Shown: in pieces, positions 25,762 through 33,971 of the stretch | Layout of the letters: every line of letters starts with the position of its first letter | Numbering within the stretch: the first letter of the stretch is position 1 | Origin: Chryseomicrobium palamuruense | GTDB taxonomy: Bacteria > Bacillota > Bacilli > Bacillales_A > Planococcaceae | Length of the DNA: 64,000 bases | Direction: 5' to 3' | NCBI RefSeq assembly: GCF_042649045.1 | Contig: NZ_JBHSEF010000009.1 | Location: 62,001 to 126,000 of the forward strand | Translations under genes and position numbers: made by a program | The notes under the pieces: generated by a model | What the model was told of the DNA's origin: nothing | The model's database searches: none | What the model saw: the letters and a program-made list of their open reading frames with translations, nothing else

Positions 25762-26301
25762 ATAATCCTCATTCAAATACCGATACAAGGTCGATTTGCT
25801 GATATTGGTCATCTCTTTGATTTGCTTTAATGTATAGTCCCCACTCAAATAGAGCGCAATGGCACGGTTCACATTATCGTCTTTCTTCCGAGGACGGCCC
25901 GTCGCTACCCCGCGTTCCTTTGCTTCTTCCATAGCGGCTTTCGTCATTAGGCTCGTCGCTTCGGCTTGAAAGGTAGCCAGCACATGAACAAGGTCTGAAA
26001 AAGAATGCGTGAGTGCTTCATCCATTCGAATGCCTTCCTCAATAAAATAAACCGCCGCTTTTTTCTTTGTAAACGTTTCGAGAAGGGCCTGTAGCTGATT
26101 CAATGACTGGGCAAAACATGTGAGGGACGTAGTATAAACGACGTCGCCTTGTTGCAGGCCATCAATCATCTCGGCCAGCTGATCATTTGAGCGATACTGC
26201 TCTTCATGCACAAACTGATCAATAGGATAAGCCGACAAAGCCTCTCTTTGCTTGTTACCCGATTCATCTTGTGTTGAATTTCGTATATATCCATACTTCA
26301 T
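25759..26301 (-). CDS. Serine-recombinase (resolvase)-like protein with altered active site
   Basis: 180 residues from the ATG at 26301 (MKYGYIRNSTQDE), preceded by GAAGGAAG. The N-terminal resolvase fold keeps R7 and S9, the nucleophile position. The catalytic segment that normally reads LDRLGRS is L60-T-C-F-A-Q-S66, so both conserved arginines are Cys62 and Gln65. The C-terminus has GRPRKKDD and a helix-turn-helix, LKQIKEMTNISKSTLYRYL. It may bind DNA without recombining it. Divergent from the SulP gene, with a palindrome between them. Confidence 0.75.
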   Translation of the reverse strand: MKYGYIRNSTQDESGNKQREALSAYPIDQFVHEEQYRSNDQLAEMIDGLQQGDVVYTTSLTCFAQSLNQLQALLETFTKKKAAVYFIEEGIRMDEALTHSFSDLVHVLATFQAEATSLMTKAAMEEAKERGVATGRPRKKDDNVNRAIALYLSGDYTLKQIKEMTNISKSTLYRYLNEDY

Positions 26302-26337
26302 TTGATTCTTCCTTCCCAGAAGCACACCTACTGATTG

Positions 26338-26363
26338 GTTCCAAAAGGGTTCCTTTTTGGAAC
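26338..26363. promoter_or_regulatory. Inverted repeat between the recombinase-like and SulP genes
   Basis: GTTCCAAAAGG (26338-26348) and CCTTTTTGGAAC (26352-26363) are inverted copies with one extra base. There is no terminator-like tail. A binding site for the adjacent HTH protein, controlling both divergent genes, is a reasonable inference. Confidence 0.5.
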
Positions 26364-26408
26364 TTTACGTGATAAACTAATTCAATCAGAAAAACGTAAG
26401 AGGTGTAC

Positions 26409-27875
26409 ATGTTGATAACTAAACTTAAAAACGAATGGTTTGGAAACATTCGTGCAGATATATTGGCAGGAATCGTTGTGGCGCTTGCCTTGATTCCGGA
26501 AGCCATTGCCTTTTCCATTATTGCAGGAGTAGACCCTATGGTAGGGCTCTATGCATCTTTTAGTATAGCAGTGATTATTGCATTTGTCGGTGGGCGTCCG
26601 GGAATGATTTCTGCGGCCACAGGAGCGATGGCGCTTCTGATGGTTCCTCTTGTTCGTGATTATGGTCTCGACTATTTACTAGCTGCCACCATCCTAACTG
26701 GAATCATTCAGATTATTTTTGGCGTATTGAAGGTCGCAAAACTCATGCGTTTCATACCGCGTGCCGTCATGATTGGCTTCGTTAATGCACTTGCCATCTT
26801 GATCTTTATGGCACAAGTGCCTCACTTTTTAGGCATTAGCACAATGACCTATGTCTTTGTTGCGGTGACACTTGCGATCGTTTACATCTTACCGCGGTTT
26901 TTTACAGCCATTCCGGCACCATTGATTGCCATCGTCTCGTTGACTGCGCTCGTGCTGTTTTCAGGAATTGAACTGCGATCGGTCGGGGATCTTGGCAACA
27001 TTTCTCAGACATTGCCAAGCTTCTTTATTCCGGATGTGCCGTTTACATTTGAAACACTACAAATCATTTTCCCGTATGCACTTGCGTTGTCAATTGTTGG
27101 ACTTCTAGAGTCTCTGTTAACTTCTCAGATTGTCGATGACATGACAGATACCGACAGTGATAAGAACAAAGAGTCACGCGGGCAAGGGATCGCCAACTTT
27201 GTAACAGGTTTCTTCGGAGGGATGGCAGGTTGTGCAATGATTGGCCAGTCCGTCATCAATGTAAAGAGTGGCGGACGTGGACGGCTTTCTACATTCGTTG
27301 CCGGCGTACTTTTGATGTTCCTGATTATTGTGCTCGGAGACCTCGTCGTGCAGATTCCGATGCCGGTTCTTGTTGGGATTATGATCATGGTGTCGATTGG
27401 AACGTTTGATTGGGGTTCATTTACGTATCTTAAGAAAGCACCTCGCACAGATGCCATTGTGATGATTGCTACCGTCAGTATTGTTGTGATTACACATGAC
27501 CTATCGAAAGGCGTTCTTGCCGGAGTCCTTCTCAGTGCTGTGTTCTTCGTTGCGAAAATTTCTAAACTCAAAGTGGAGAGAGCGATCGATAGCGGAATCA
27601 CACGGTATACGATTCAAGGTCAATTGTTCTTTGCTTCCGTCGAGGATTTTGTAGCAGGAATTGACCTCACTGAACGCGAAAGTACTATTCATATTGATTT
27701 TACAGACTCCCATGTATGGGACGACTCAGCAGTCGGGGCCATTGATAAAGTTGTGATGAAGCTTCGGCAAAATCAAAATGACGTTGTCCTCACAGGGCTC
27801 AATGCATCTAGCCGAAAAATCGTCGAGAAGCTCGCAATCTACAATCGCGAAGACGCAAAACTTTCAGCGCATTAA
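26409..27875 (+). CDS. SulP family anion transporter with STAS domain
   Basis: About 488 residues; ATG at 26409 with AAGAGGTG close upstream (a GTG at 26403 is possible). The N-terminal 390 residues are hydrophobic with the SulP signatures GIVVALALIPEAIAFSIIAG and PGMISAATGAMALLM. The C-terminal STAS domain contains STIHIDFTDSHVWDDSAVGA. SulP proteins import sulfate, bicarbonate or other anions. A universal stress protein gene follows 18 bp downstream. Substrate not determined by sequence. Confidence 0.88.
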   Translation: MLITKLKNEWFGNIRADILAGIVVALALIPEAIAFSIIAGVDPMVGLYASFSIAVIIAFVGGRPGMISAATGAMALLMVPLVRDYGLDYLLAATILTGIIQIIFGVLKVAKLMRFIPRAVMIGFVNALAILIFMAQVPHFLGISTMTYVFVAVTLAIVYILPRFFTAIPAPLIAIVSLTALVLFSGIELRSVGDLGNISQTLPSFFIPDVPFTFETLQIIFPYALALSIVGLLESLLTSQIVDDMTDTDSDKNKESRGQGIANFVTGFFGGMAGCAMIGQSVINVKSGGRGRLSTFVAGVLLMFLIIVLGDLVVQIPMPVLVGIMIMVSIGTFDWGSFTYLKKAPRTDAIVMIATVSIVVITHDLSKGVLAGVLLSAVFFVAKISKLKVERAIDSGITRYTIQGQLFFASVEDFVAGIDLTERESTIHIDFTDSHVWDDSAVGAIDKVVMKLRQNQNDVVLTGLNASSRKIVEKLAIYNREDAKLSAH

Positions 27876-27893
27876 ACAAAGGGGGACGGGGAG

Positions 27894-28310
27894 ATGTATC
27901 AACACATCGTACTTGCAGCAGATGGTTCAGAAAACGCATTGCGCGCAGCAAAACATGCAGTGGAACTCGCAAAGCTTGGGAACGCAAAGATAGAAATCAT
28001 TTTAGTGGCAGATTTTAAAAAAGCGAAATACGAAGTATTACACGCGGAGAGTAACGAGGCGCTAGATTATGAACGCCGGCAAAAAGTGCGTCCTGTAGAA
28101 GAGCTATTACTTGCCGAACATGTTCCGTATGAAGTGAAAATTCTTCATGGCGAACCTGGACCAACGATTGTCGAATACGTCAATAACCAGAAGGCCGACC
28201 TCGTCGTCATCGGAAGTAGAGGTTTAAACTCTCTGCAAGAGATGGTGCTTGGTAGTGTCAGTCACAAAGTTGTGAAGCGTGTGAAAGTACCTGTCCTCGT
28301 TGTGAAATAA
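27894..28310 (+). CDS. Universal stress protein (UspA family)
   Basis: 138 residues. YQHIVLAADGSENALRA at the N-terminus and the ATP-binding motif GSRGLNSLQEMVLGSVSHKV near residues 110-130 (G-2x-G-9x-G-S/T) mark the nucleotide-binding Usp type. Co-transcribed with the SulP transporter, a frequent pairing that suggests regulation of or by anion transport. Confidence 0.9.
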   Translation: MYQHIVLAADGSENALRAAKHAVELAKLGNAKIEIILVADFKKAKYEVLHAESNEALDYERRQKVRPVEELLLAEHVPYEVKILHGEPGPTIVEYVNNQKADLVVIGSRGLNSLQEMVLGSVSHKVVKRVKVPVLVVK

Positions 28311-28311
28311 C

Positions 28312-28339
28312 AAAAGGAGTCCTTAGGGGCTCTTTTTTT
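28312..28339 (+). terminator. Terminator after the Usp gene
   Basis: GAGTCC and GGGCTC pair (one G-U) around TTAG, flanked by AAAAG and CTTTTTTT. Confidence 0.7.
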
Positions 28340-28357
28340 GGTTTCCCAAAAAATAGG

Positions 28358-28400
28358 TTGTTTTATATGTCGTGTCGTGATATAGTCGAGTTACGACATA
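28358..28400 (+). promoter_or_regulatory. padR promoter with inverted-repeat operator
   Basis: -35 TTGTTT (28358-28363), 17-bp spacer, -10 TATAGT (28381-28386). TATGTCGT (28366-28373) and ACGACATA (28393-28400) form a perfect inverted repeat around the -10, fitting PadR autorepression. Confidence 0.7.
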
Positions 28401-28418
28401 GTGAAAGTAGGCTCATTT

Positions 28419-28742
28419 ATGGATAAACGGATCAAGCGCTATCTTCCCATGACCGAATCCGCCTTTTACATCTTACTTGCCTTGACGGAACCAAGACACG
28501 GGTACGGAATTATCAAGCAAGTGGGTGAGATGACAGAGGGGCGTCTCAAGCTTGGGTCAGGCACGATTTATGGCACGCTGACGAAGATGCAAGAAGACGA
28601 GATGATCACCGTCTATGCGGATGAAAAACGAAAGACCATCTATGAAATCACCGATGTAGGTAAACTCATCTTGCGTTTAGAGTTTGAGCGCTTGGATGAA
28701 CTGCATCGTAACAAAGAGCGGTACAAGGGGGGATTTGAATGA
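28419..28742 (+). CDS. PadR family transcriptional regulator
   Basis: 107 residues from the ATG at 28419 (a GTG at 28401 is possible). The winged helix has LTEPRHGYGIIKQVGEMT and LGSGTIYGTLTKMQEDEMI, typical of PadR. It lacks a long C-terminal dimerisation domain, as in PadR-s1-like proteins that travel with DUF2812 genes. The next gene is such a partner, but frameshifted. Confidence 0.88.
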   Translation: MDKRIKRYLPMTESAFYILLALTEPRHGYGIIKQVGEMTEGRLKLGSGTIYGTLTKMQEDEMITVYADEKRKTIYEITDVGKLILRLEFERLDELHRNKERYKGGFE

Positions 28743-28986
28743 ACGTATTTCGACCACTGTGGAGCTACCGAATTGAACAGACAGAGAACTGGTTAACCGA
28801 ACAGGCGTCGAGTGGAAAACGTCTCGTATCGATAAATCGGTGGACACGTGTGTGTACATTTGAACAACAAAGGGCTTCGCTGCAACGTACCGATTAACGC
28901 GAAACAAAAAGACGAATCTAGGTCTCGCGCGTCTGGAGAAAAAAGGATTGGGGGCGGATGGGCACTTCATTCGTGGACTATTGTAA
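28739..28986 (+). pseudogene. Frameshifted DUF2812 gene
   Basis: Reading from the ATG at 28739, which overlaps the padR stop, gives MNVFRPLWSYRIEQTENWLT and continues to TAA at 28895. The expected C-terminal part, YRLTRNKKTNLGLARLEKKG, is in the -1 frame from 28888 and ends at TAA 28984-28986. The join restores a short DUF2812 protein, the usual partner of PadR-s1. The break lies between about 28860 and 28888. No canonical slippery heptamer was seen, so simple mutation is more likely than programmed shifting. Confidence 0.6.
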
Positions 28987-29044
28987 AGAACTATTTCATT
29001 CAAAAACAGAACATGTTAGAACAGTAAATACGAGGGGGATTCAA

Positions 29045-30058
29045 ATGATTACGTATCCACAGTTAAAAGAACGTGCAACGATTGGTGTAACGGCACCATC
29101 ATCCGGAGTTGAAGAAGGACTGCATCACTTACTGACATCTGCACAAAAACGATTCGAGTCGGAAGGGCATACGTTGAAGTTCGGTCAAACCGCCTGGACC
29201 CAAGACAAAGCCAAATCTGCGCCAGCACAGGTGAGAGCGCTAGAGTTTTTGGAAATGATGAACGATCCGGAAGTGGATGCGATCATTCCACCGTGGGGTG
29301 GCGAGCTTCTTATTGAAATTCTTGAGCACCTAAATTTCGATGAACTGCCAGCAAAGTGGGTGCTCGGGTATTCCGATACAAGCCTTCTATTGTTTGCGAT
29401 GACACTTAAAACAGGCATCGCGACAGCGCATGGCGTGAACTTGGTCGATTTACGTGGAGAGTATTCGGATGCGGTGACGGCGAAGTGGAGAGAGGTGCTT
29501 GCAACAGAAGCGGGCGGGGAAATCGAACAGGTCTCTTCTGAACAGTATCAACTCGAATGGAACCATGCCGAACCCACACCATGTGTTTACAACTTGACTG
29601 AACCAACGGATTGGAAGACAGTATCGGGTAAGCCGGTTCTTATGAATGGGCGTTTACTCGGCGGCTGTATCGACATTATTCGCAACGTCGTGGGCACCCC
29701 ATACGGAGATGTGAAGGCTTTTCAGGAAGAACGAATTTCCGATGAACCACTTATTTGGTATTTTGAGAATTGTGATATGGAAACGACTGATCTTAAGCGC
29801 GCTCTCGTCCAGATGAAACTTGCCGGTTGGTTTGCCAACTGTTCAGGTATTCTATTCGGTAGAAGTCCGGCGAATGGACCAGTGGATAATTACACGATTG
29901 AAGATGTATACAAAGAAATCGTAGAAGACCTGCAAGTCCCGGTTGCCTATGACATCGACTGCGGGCATGTGCCTCCTCAAGTCACGCTGATTAACGGGGC
30001 ATACGCAGAAGTAGAAGTGGCAAATGGTAAGGGGAGAATTTTGCAGAGGTTTATTTAG
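29045..30058 (+). CDS. S66 peptidase (LD-carboxypeptidase/MccF-like)
   Basis: 337 residues from the ATG at 29045 (MITYPQLKERATIGVTAPSS), preceded by GAGGGGG. The nucleophile elbow is VLGYSDTSLLLF near residues 103-114, and the C-terminal Glu/His region includes YDIDCGHVPPQVTL. S66 enzymes cut LD-peptide bonds of murein tetrapeptides or inactivate microcin-C-like compounds. Which is not clear here. Monocistronic with its own terminator. Confidence 0.88.
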   Translation: MITYPQLKERATIGVTAPSSGVEEGLHHLLTSAQKRFESEGHTLKFGQTAWTQDKAKSAPAQVRALEFLEMMNDPEVDAIIPPWGGELLIEILEHLNFDELPAKWVLGYSDTSLLLFAMTLKTGIATAHGVNLVDLRGEYSDAVTAKWREVLATEAGGEIEQVSSEQYQLEWNHAEPTPCVYNLTEPTDWKTVSGKPVLMNGRLLGGCIDIIRNVVGTPYGDVKAFQEERISDEPLIWYFENCDMETTDLKRALVQMKLAGWFANCSGILFGRSPANGPVDNYTIEDVYKEIVEDLQVPVAYDIDCGHVPPQVTLINGAYAEVEVANGKGRILQRFI

Positions 30059-30086
30059 ATACAACTAGACCAGAGTTTCAAATACC

Positions 30087-30132
30087 AAAAAGGACTAAGC
30101 CTATTTTAGCGTTGATAGGCTTGGTCCTTTTA
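30087..30132 (+). terminator. Terminator after the S66 peptidase gene
   Basis: A long stem: AAAAGGAC and AAGCCTAT pair with ATAGGCTT and GTCCTTTT (30087-30131). Confidence 0.85.
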
Positions 30133-30426
30133 GATGATTTGAAAATTCACCCCCCGGCATTTCTTGTAATTCAAATTTTAATGTCAAATTTCATCACTTC
30201 CTAAAAGGTATTAAACATATATACAAGGTATCACGCGCGATGCCGTATCAGTTCATATACAAAGTATAATGTATGTAATTAGGCAAACTTACTAACTTTA
30301 GCGTAATTAAATACTATATAATTTGGAAGGCTGCCATTTATAGCACTCTATTTTATTACCTTATTTGAAATTTTTAAATGAAATTAGGAAACCTATACAA
30401 ATAACCTGAAAATAAGGAGCGTATAG
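30133..30426. other. AT-rich intergenic stretch, nothing recognised
   Basis: No supported ORF, tRNA or conserved RNA motif seen. It probably only carries the promoter of the GNAT gene that follows. Confidence 0.55.
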
Positions 30427-30882
30427 ATGACAAACATTGTTCAGATATATACCTGTCTTCCGGACGAAAAAGAAATCGTAAAGTTAGTGTCGCTTCATGA
30501 GAGCATCTTCGGTAACGGGGAAGAGATGAAACGGAAATTAGATAGTAAGAAAGACATCTTGATTCAAACTATATCCTTTGAAGACCGTGTGATTGCTTAT
30601 AAAATCGGCTACGAACTAAACGCACAAACCTTTTATAGTTGGCTCGGTGGAGTGGACCCCAAGCACCGCAAACAAGGACTTGCCCAACAATTGATGACTC
30701 AACAGCATGAATGGGTCAAACAAAAAGGGTATTCTTCCATTCGGACCAAAACCATGAATCGTTGGCGCGGGATGCTCTTACTGAATATAAAGAATGGATT
30801 TGATGTGCAGAGTACATATGTAGATGAACGAGGAAATCATAAAATTGTGTTAGAAAAATGTCTACAGGAAAATCACAATTGA
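30427..30882 (+). CDS. GNAT family N-acetyltransferase
   Basis: 151 residues with the acetyl-CoA loop GGVDPKHRKQGLAQQLMTQQ near residues 76-95 and a C-terminal GFDVQSTYVDERG strand. SD AAGGAG precedes the ATG. Standalone, substrate unknown. Confidence 0.85.
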   Translation: MTNIVQIYTCLPDEKEIVKLVSLHESIFGNGEEMKRKLDSKKDILIQTISFEDRVIAYKIGYELNAQTFYSWLGGVDPKHRKQGLAQQLMTQQHEWVKQKGYSSIRTKTMNRWRGMLLLNIKNGFDVQSTYVDERGNHKIVLEKCLQENHN

Positions 30883-30963
30883 TTACTATTAGTACTCTCA
30901 TTTTACCTCTCCCCAAATATCAGGGTATACTTATACCAAAGACGCATGAGTGGAGGGTGACAG

Positions 30964-31107
30964 ATGGAGAAACACACACCTGAACAACCAAACAATGAGA
31001 ATCAACCGACAACTTCTGGCACGGTGGGAAGAGTCGCGGGGATAGTCGCGATTGTGATCATCTTTGTGTTATTGAGTCTGGCGATGTTCAATTCCCATTT
31101 TAACTAA
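30964..31107 (+). CDS. 47-residue single-span membrane peptide
   Basis: ATG at 30964 with GGAGGGTGA directly upstream. A hydrophilic N-terminus (MEKHTPEQPNNENQPTTSGT) is followed by one helix, AGIVAIVIIFVLLSLAMF. The palindrome GGTATA-CT-TATACC (30924-30937) lies near a possible -10 (TATACT). A terminator follows. General layout resembles the 31450 protein; function unknown. Confidence 0.6.
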   Translation: MEKHTPEQPNNENQPTTSGTVGRVAGIVAIVIIFVLLSLAMFNSHFN

Positions 31108-31123
31108 ATAGAGTTATGTTCAT

Positions 31124-31157
31124 CTCTCCGGCCGATTGTGGGTTGGAGAGTTTTTTT
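31124..31157 (+). terminator. Terminator after the 47-residue gene
   Basis: CTCTCC (31124-31129) pairs with GGAGAG (31145-31150), followed by seven T. Confidence 0.85.
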
Positions 31158-31224
31158 AGGAAATCGACCATTCTTTTATTCTAAATGGTAAGCACCTTAC
31201 GAAAAAATAGTTTCCAATAAAACA

Positions 31225-31325
31225 GTTTGTCACGACAAATGGCTTCTCTGGTAGATGAAATCGTGAGTTTGTTACGACAAAATCGAATTCTGTTACGACA
31301 AATAGCATCTCTGTCACCTGAACGT
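31225..31325. repeat. Short TGTYACGACAAA repeats in an intergenic region
   Basis: TTGTCACGACAAATGGC (near 31229), TTGTTACGACAAAATCG (near 31270) and CTGTTACGACAAATAGC (near 31292) are near-identical, with the partial echoes TTCTCTGGTAGATGAA and ATCTCTGTCACCTGAA between them. Looks like an eroded intergenic repeat array; the rest of 31158-31449 holds nothing else recognised. Confidence 0.5.
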
Positions 31326-31449
31326 ACGCTCAGCGCCAGAAATCCCGAAAACTACGCCAAACGAATCTACCTTGATCGCGCAAAAATTTGAAACCATTAC
31401 TCTGTACCTTACGTAAATTAATAAATTGAAGAGAGATGGGGGAAAGAAC

Positions 31450-31659
31450 ATGACCAAAAAATCACCCGATACAGAACGTACGCAACTTCAGAATGAAGAG
31501 CATGAGAAACATCCGGTCGGAAATGCAAAGGATGCGTTTGATCGAGCTCAAGCAGGTGTCCCGGACACGGCAGGCATGAAAGCGAAAGAGCTAGGCGGCG
31601 CGATTTTGTTGATTGTCTTACTTCTCATCGGATTCGGTATCTATCAGTACTTTTTCTAA
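31450..31659 (+). CDS. Small membrane protein, DUF6366-like
   Basis: 69 residues from the ATG at 31450 (MTKKSPDTERTQLQNEEHEK), preceded by GGGGG. It has the pattern of a charged start, NPxGN-type motif (HPVGNAKDAFDRAQAG) and one C-terminal helix, GGAILLIVLLLIGFGIYQYF, that I associate with DUF6366. Function unknown. Confidence 0.6.
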   Translation: MTKKSPDTERTQLQNEEHEKHPVGNAKDAFDRAQAGVPDTAGMKAKELGGAILLIVLLLIGFGIYQYFF

Positions 31660-31678
31660 TTCGGCAAAAGCAAAAAAA

Positions 31679-31722
31679 GAGGAGGGATGCCCGCCAAGCA
31701 GAGCGTGCCTCCTCCTATTTTC
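31679..31722 (+). terminator. Terminator after the DUF6366-like gene
   Basis: GAGGAGG (31679-31685) pairs with CCTCCTC (31709-31715), with the inner GC/GC stem, followed by TATTTTCT. Confidence 0.7.
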
Positions 31723-31748
31723 TAATTTAAATATATTTTTTCAGATTC

Positions 31749-32117
31749 TTACTCACCTTTAAACGAATATACTTTGTCTCTTATAAGAATGACTTCAGAT
31801 ACTTCTTTACCTTTCACCGAATATATTTTGCTTCCTTTCGATAAGAAAGTAGCTTCTCCATCCTTAAGTTGATAGGTAGAATTATCTTCTTCTTTGCTGC
31901 CTAGAACTTGAAAAGTCACTTCGCCAATCTCTTTTCCTACTAAATCTTCATTGTAAGTTTGAGTAGCTTCTTCATCCAAATAATAGTGATTTCCATTCCA
32001 CTGAATGACGTCTGCCCATTCGATAGCCATCTGAGGGGGAGAAGGTTGTTCTAGCATTGCACATCCGCCGAGCCATAAAAATGTAAGGCTTAACGCTAGC
32101 CAGCCTATTTTTTTCAT
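31749..32117 (-). CDS. Putative lipoprotein
   Basis: 122 residues from the ATG at 32117 (MKKIGWLALSLTFLWLGGCA), with AAGGAG upstream. A type II signal peptide ends in the lipobox-like WLGGC with Cys at about 19. The mature part repeats short beta-like patterns (FLSKGSKIYSVKGKEVSEVI). It follows another lipoprotein gene by 17 bp. Family not recognised. Confidence 0.6.
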   Translation of the reverse strand: MKKIGWLALSLTFLWLGGCAMLEQPSPPQMAIEWADVIQWNGNHYYLDEEATQTYNEDLVGKEIGEVTFQVLGSKEEDNSTYQLKDGEATFLSKGSKIYSVKGKEVSEVILIRDKVYSFKGE

Positions 32118-32134
32118 AGTCTTCCCTCGCTCCT

Positions 32135-32623
32135 TCAACTTATCCAAATCATCTCCACGTCTTTGGCTTTCCATATTCCCTTATCATAAGTAACTATGCC
32201 TTCCATACCAATGGCCCCATCGCCTGCGCTGTACTTTGAACCTTTGAAGTACACGTCACCATTACGCTTGAAATCGACTTCTTCCAGTTGAAGTACTACC
32301 CCATCTAAAACTTTCGTATTCGGATCAAAACGGCCGGCGTCCTCCAACTCTTCTCGAGTGGCCTCTAAAATCTCTACATCATAAGCAGATTCCAAGTCCA
32401 TGAAAATCATTTCTTTTTGTTGTGAGGTGAGTTCATCATGTGAACTGAAATCAATTGCAATAAATTCCATACCGGAATTCAATGCGGTGTCTTCCGCCAT
32501 TAATACATCAAATGCGACTAGGTAAATCTCTTCTAGATGTTCTGGCGATTCGACCTCTGCTTCTGAACAGGCAGTGAGAAATAGAGACAACCAGATGACC
32601 CAAAGAATCGATCCATACTTCAC
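32135..32623 (-). CDS. Putative lipoprotein
   Basis: 162 residues; GTG start at 32623 with AGGGAGTGG upstream. Signal peptide with lipobox LTAC (SLFLTACSE), Cys at about 19. The mature domain is acidic with two predicted beta segments near the C-terminus (VVLQLEEVDFKRNGDVYFKG). First of a two-lipoprotein operon. I do not recognise the family. Confidence 0.6.
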   Translation of the reverse strand: MKYGSILWVIWLSLFLTACSEAEVESPEHLEEIYLVAFDVLMAEDTALNSGMEFIAIDFSSHDELTSQQKEMIFMDLESAYDVEILEATREELEDAGRFDPNTKVLDGVVLQLEEVDFKRNGDVYFKGSKYSAGDGAIGMEGIVTYDKGIWKAKDVEMIWIS

Positions 32624-32687
32624 GACAAACCACTCCCTTCACACAATAGACTGAAATTAAGAGAAATAAGTTACAGTGAATTGGGTT

Positions 32688-33152
32688 TTATCTGGAAAAA
32701 TCAATATCTCTCGGCAGTAAATCACAGTTCACCGGAACTCTGCCGATCTCACGAGCCCACACCGACATCTGTCCGATATGGTGCACTTCATGTGTCGCAA
32801 TGTGCATCATAACTTTTACATGAGAAAAGCTACGACCGCGTAAATTGAGCACGGCTTCCTGTAATTCGTCTTGTCGTGTGAACCATTCCTCCGTCAACTT
32901 CCTCGTAGCTTCTGCAAATGCCTGAACTTCTTCCAGTGTCGTGACTTCCTCCATTGGCTGCACGTGGATCTCTCGACCAAGCAATTGACTGACCCAAATG
33001 TGCTCACAGTAGACGACATGATACATGGTATGTAGAAACGATTTCATTCCGCCATACCGCTGCTTCGCCAATTCCTCGTGCGTGAGTTCTGCACACCAGT
33101 CAAACCACTCTTTGCGGACCTGTCAATTGTAATCAAAGAGTGGTCGTATCAC
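32688..33152 (-). pseudogene. DinB-family protein gene with an in-frame UGA at a Trp position
   Basis: From a GTG at 33152 the frame reads IRPLFDYN, then TGA at 33123-33125, then QVRKEWFDWCAELTHEELAK and on to the DinB core with MMHIATHEVHHIGQMSVWAR. Related DinB proteins have YNWQVR at this place, so TGA replaces TGG. Metal-site histidines (H in YHVVYCEH, HEVHH) are intact. A shorter product could start at TTG 33071 but would lack the first helix. It overlaps the XRE gene end. Single mutation or readthrough gene. Confidence 0.6.
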
Positions 33153-33375
33153 GCGTAGGTTCCTCACTTTCGTCCGGCGCATATTCTAAAATATCCCCTG
33201 GCTGGCAATTAAGTGCTTTGCAGATGGCTTCAAGCGTTGAGAAGCGGACAGCTTTGGCTTTCCCGTTCTTTAAAACGGACAGGTTCGCCATGGTGATGCC
33301 GACGCGTTCCGACAACTCGGTCACACTCATCTTACGTTTCGCTAACATGACATCGATATTTATAATGATGGGCAT
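33133..33375 (-). CDS. XRE/Cro-C1 family regulator paired with DUF2975
   Basis: 80 residues with a helix-turn-helix of the YozG type: MSVTELSERVGITMANLSVL and FSTLEAICKALNCQPGDILEY. SD GAGGTGAGAGG precedes the ATG. It follows the DUF2975 gene by 9 bp, a common Firmicutes pairing of membrane protein and regulator. Possible operator at 33916-33944. Confidence 0.85.
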   Translation of the reverse strand: MPIIINIDVMLAKRKMSVTELSERVGITMANLSVLKNGKAKAVRFSTLEAICKALNCQPGDILEYAPDESEEPTRDTTTL

Positions 33376-33384
33376 CCTCTCACC

Positions 33385-33876
33385 TCAAATCGTCAATTCG
33401 TTTTCTGTTTTATACGTAATTGCTTCTTGTAATAGAGCCTCGAGCACAGCGGCAAACACACCTACGACAATCGAGGCCCCTACAATCACCATGCCAATCA
33501 GGACAAGGCCGGGTGCATCGTCCCACTGGGCAACCATAAAGATAAAGGGTAGGCCTATAGTGAAGAGTAGGCTGACCAAGAAAGCGGACTTCTTAATTTT
33601 CTTAAGTGCCAACACGGAAGCGCCTGAAAAAGCCTCTTTCTTTTCTATCAGCTTCAATAAAGTATACGACTGATAAAGTGCGTTGTAGTAAGGGAATGCA
33701 GACAAAATTGCTACAGCAACGATTCCGAGCATGATGAACGGCAACACATTTTCCCCGTTCATATGGTCAAAGGCTTCAACTGCTAGCAGGGGCATCGCAT
33801 AGAGACAGATGATCGCAACCGGAATCGCAATCACGAGTAATGCGAGTTTCAATAACAATGTCGTTCCTTTTTTCAT
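33385..33876 (-). CDS. DUF2975 membrane protein
   Basis: 163 residues from the ATG at 33876 (MKKGTTLLLKLALLVIAIPV), preceded by AGGAGAGG. Four hydrophobic helices, with YNALYQSYTLLKLIEKKEAF and a LKKIKKSAF linker typical of DUF2975. Operon with the XRE regulator. Function unknown. Confidence 0.8.
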   Translation of the reverse strand: MKKGTTLLLKLALLVIAIPVAIICLYAMPLLAVEAFDHMNGENVLPFIMLGIVAVAILSAFPYYNALYQSYTLLKLIEKKEAFSGASVLALKKIKKSAFLVSLLFTIGLPFIFMVAQWDDAPGLVLIGMVIVGASIVVGVFAAVLEALLQEAITYKTENELTI

Positions 33877-33915
33877 AAACACCTCTCCTAAATGTGGTAA
33901 ATGACATCTTTTCTT

Positions 33916-33950
33916 AACGATAGAATACCACCTAATTTATCGTTTATCAA
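33916..33950 (-). promoter_or_regulatory. Promoter and inverted repeat upstream of the DUF2975/XRE operon
   Basis: Minus strand -35 TTGATA (33945-33950), 17-bp spacer, extended -10 TGG-TATTCT (33922-33927). AACGATA (33916-33922) and TATCGTT (33938-33944) form a 7-bp inverted repeat flanking the -10 and ending at the -35. Probably the XRE operator. Confidence 0.65.
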
Positions 33951-33971
33951 TAAATATATATTATTTTTCGG

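Noticed and set aside
25759..26301. Active site-specific recombinase of a mobile element
   Set aside because: Catalytic arginines are replaced and no element boundaries, att sites or cargo are seen.
28860..28890. Programmed -1 frameshift in the DUF2812 gene
   Set aside because: No X-XXY-YYZ heptamer in the zero frame and no obvious stimulatory structure.
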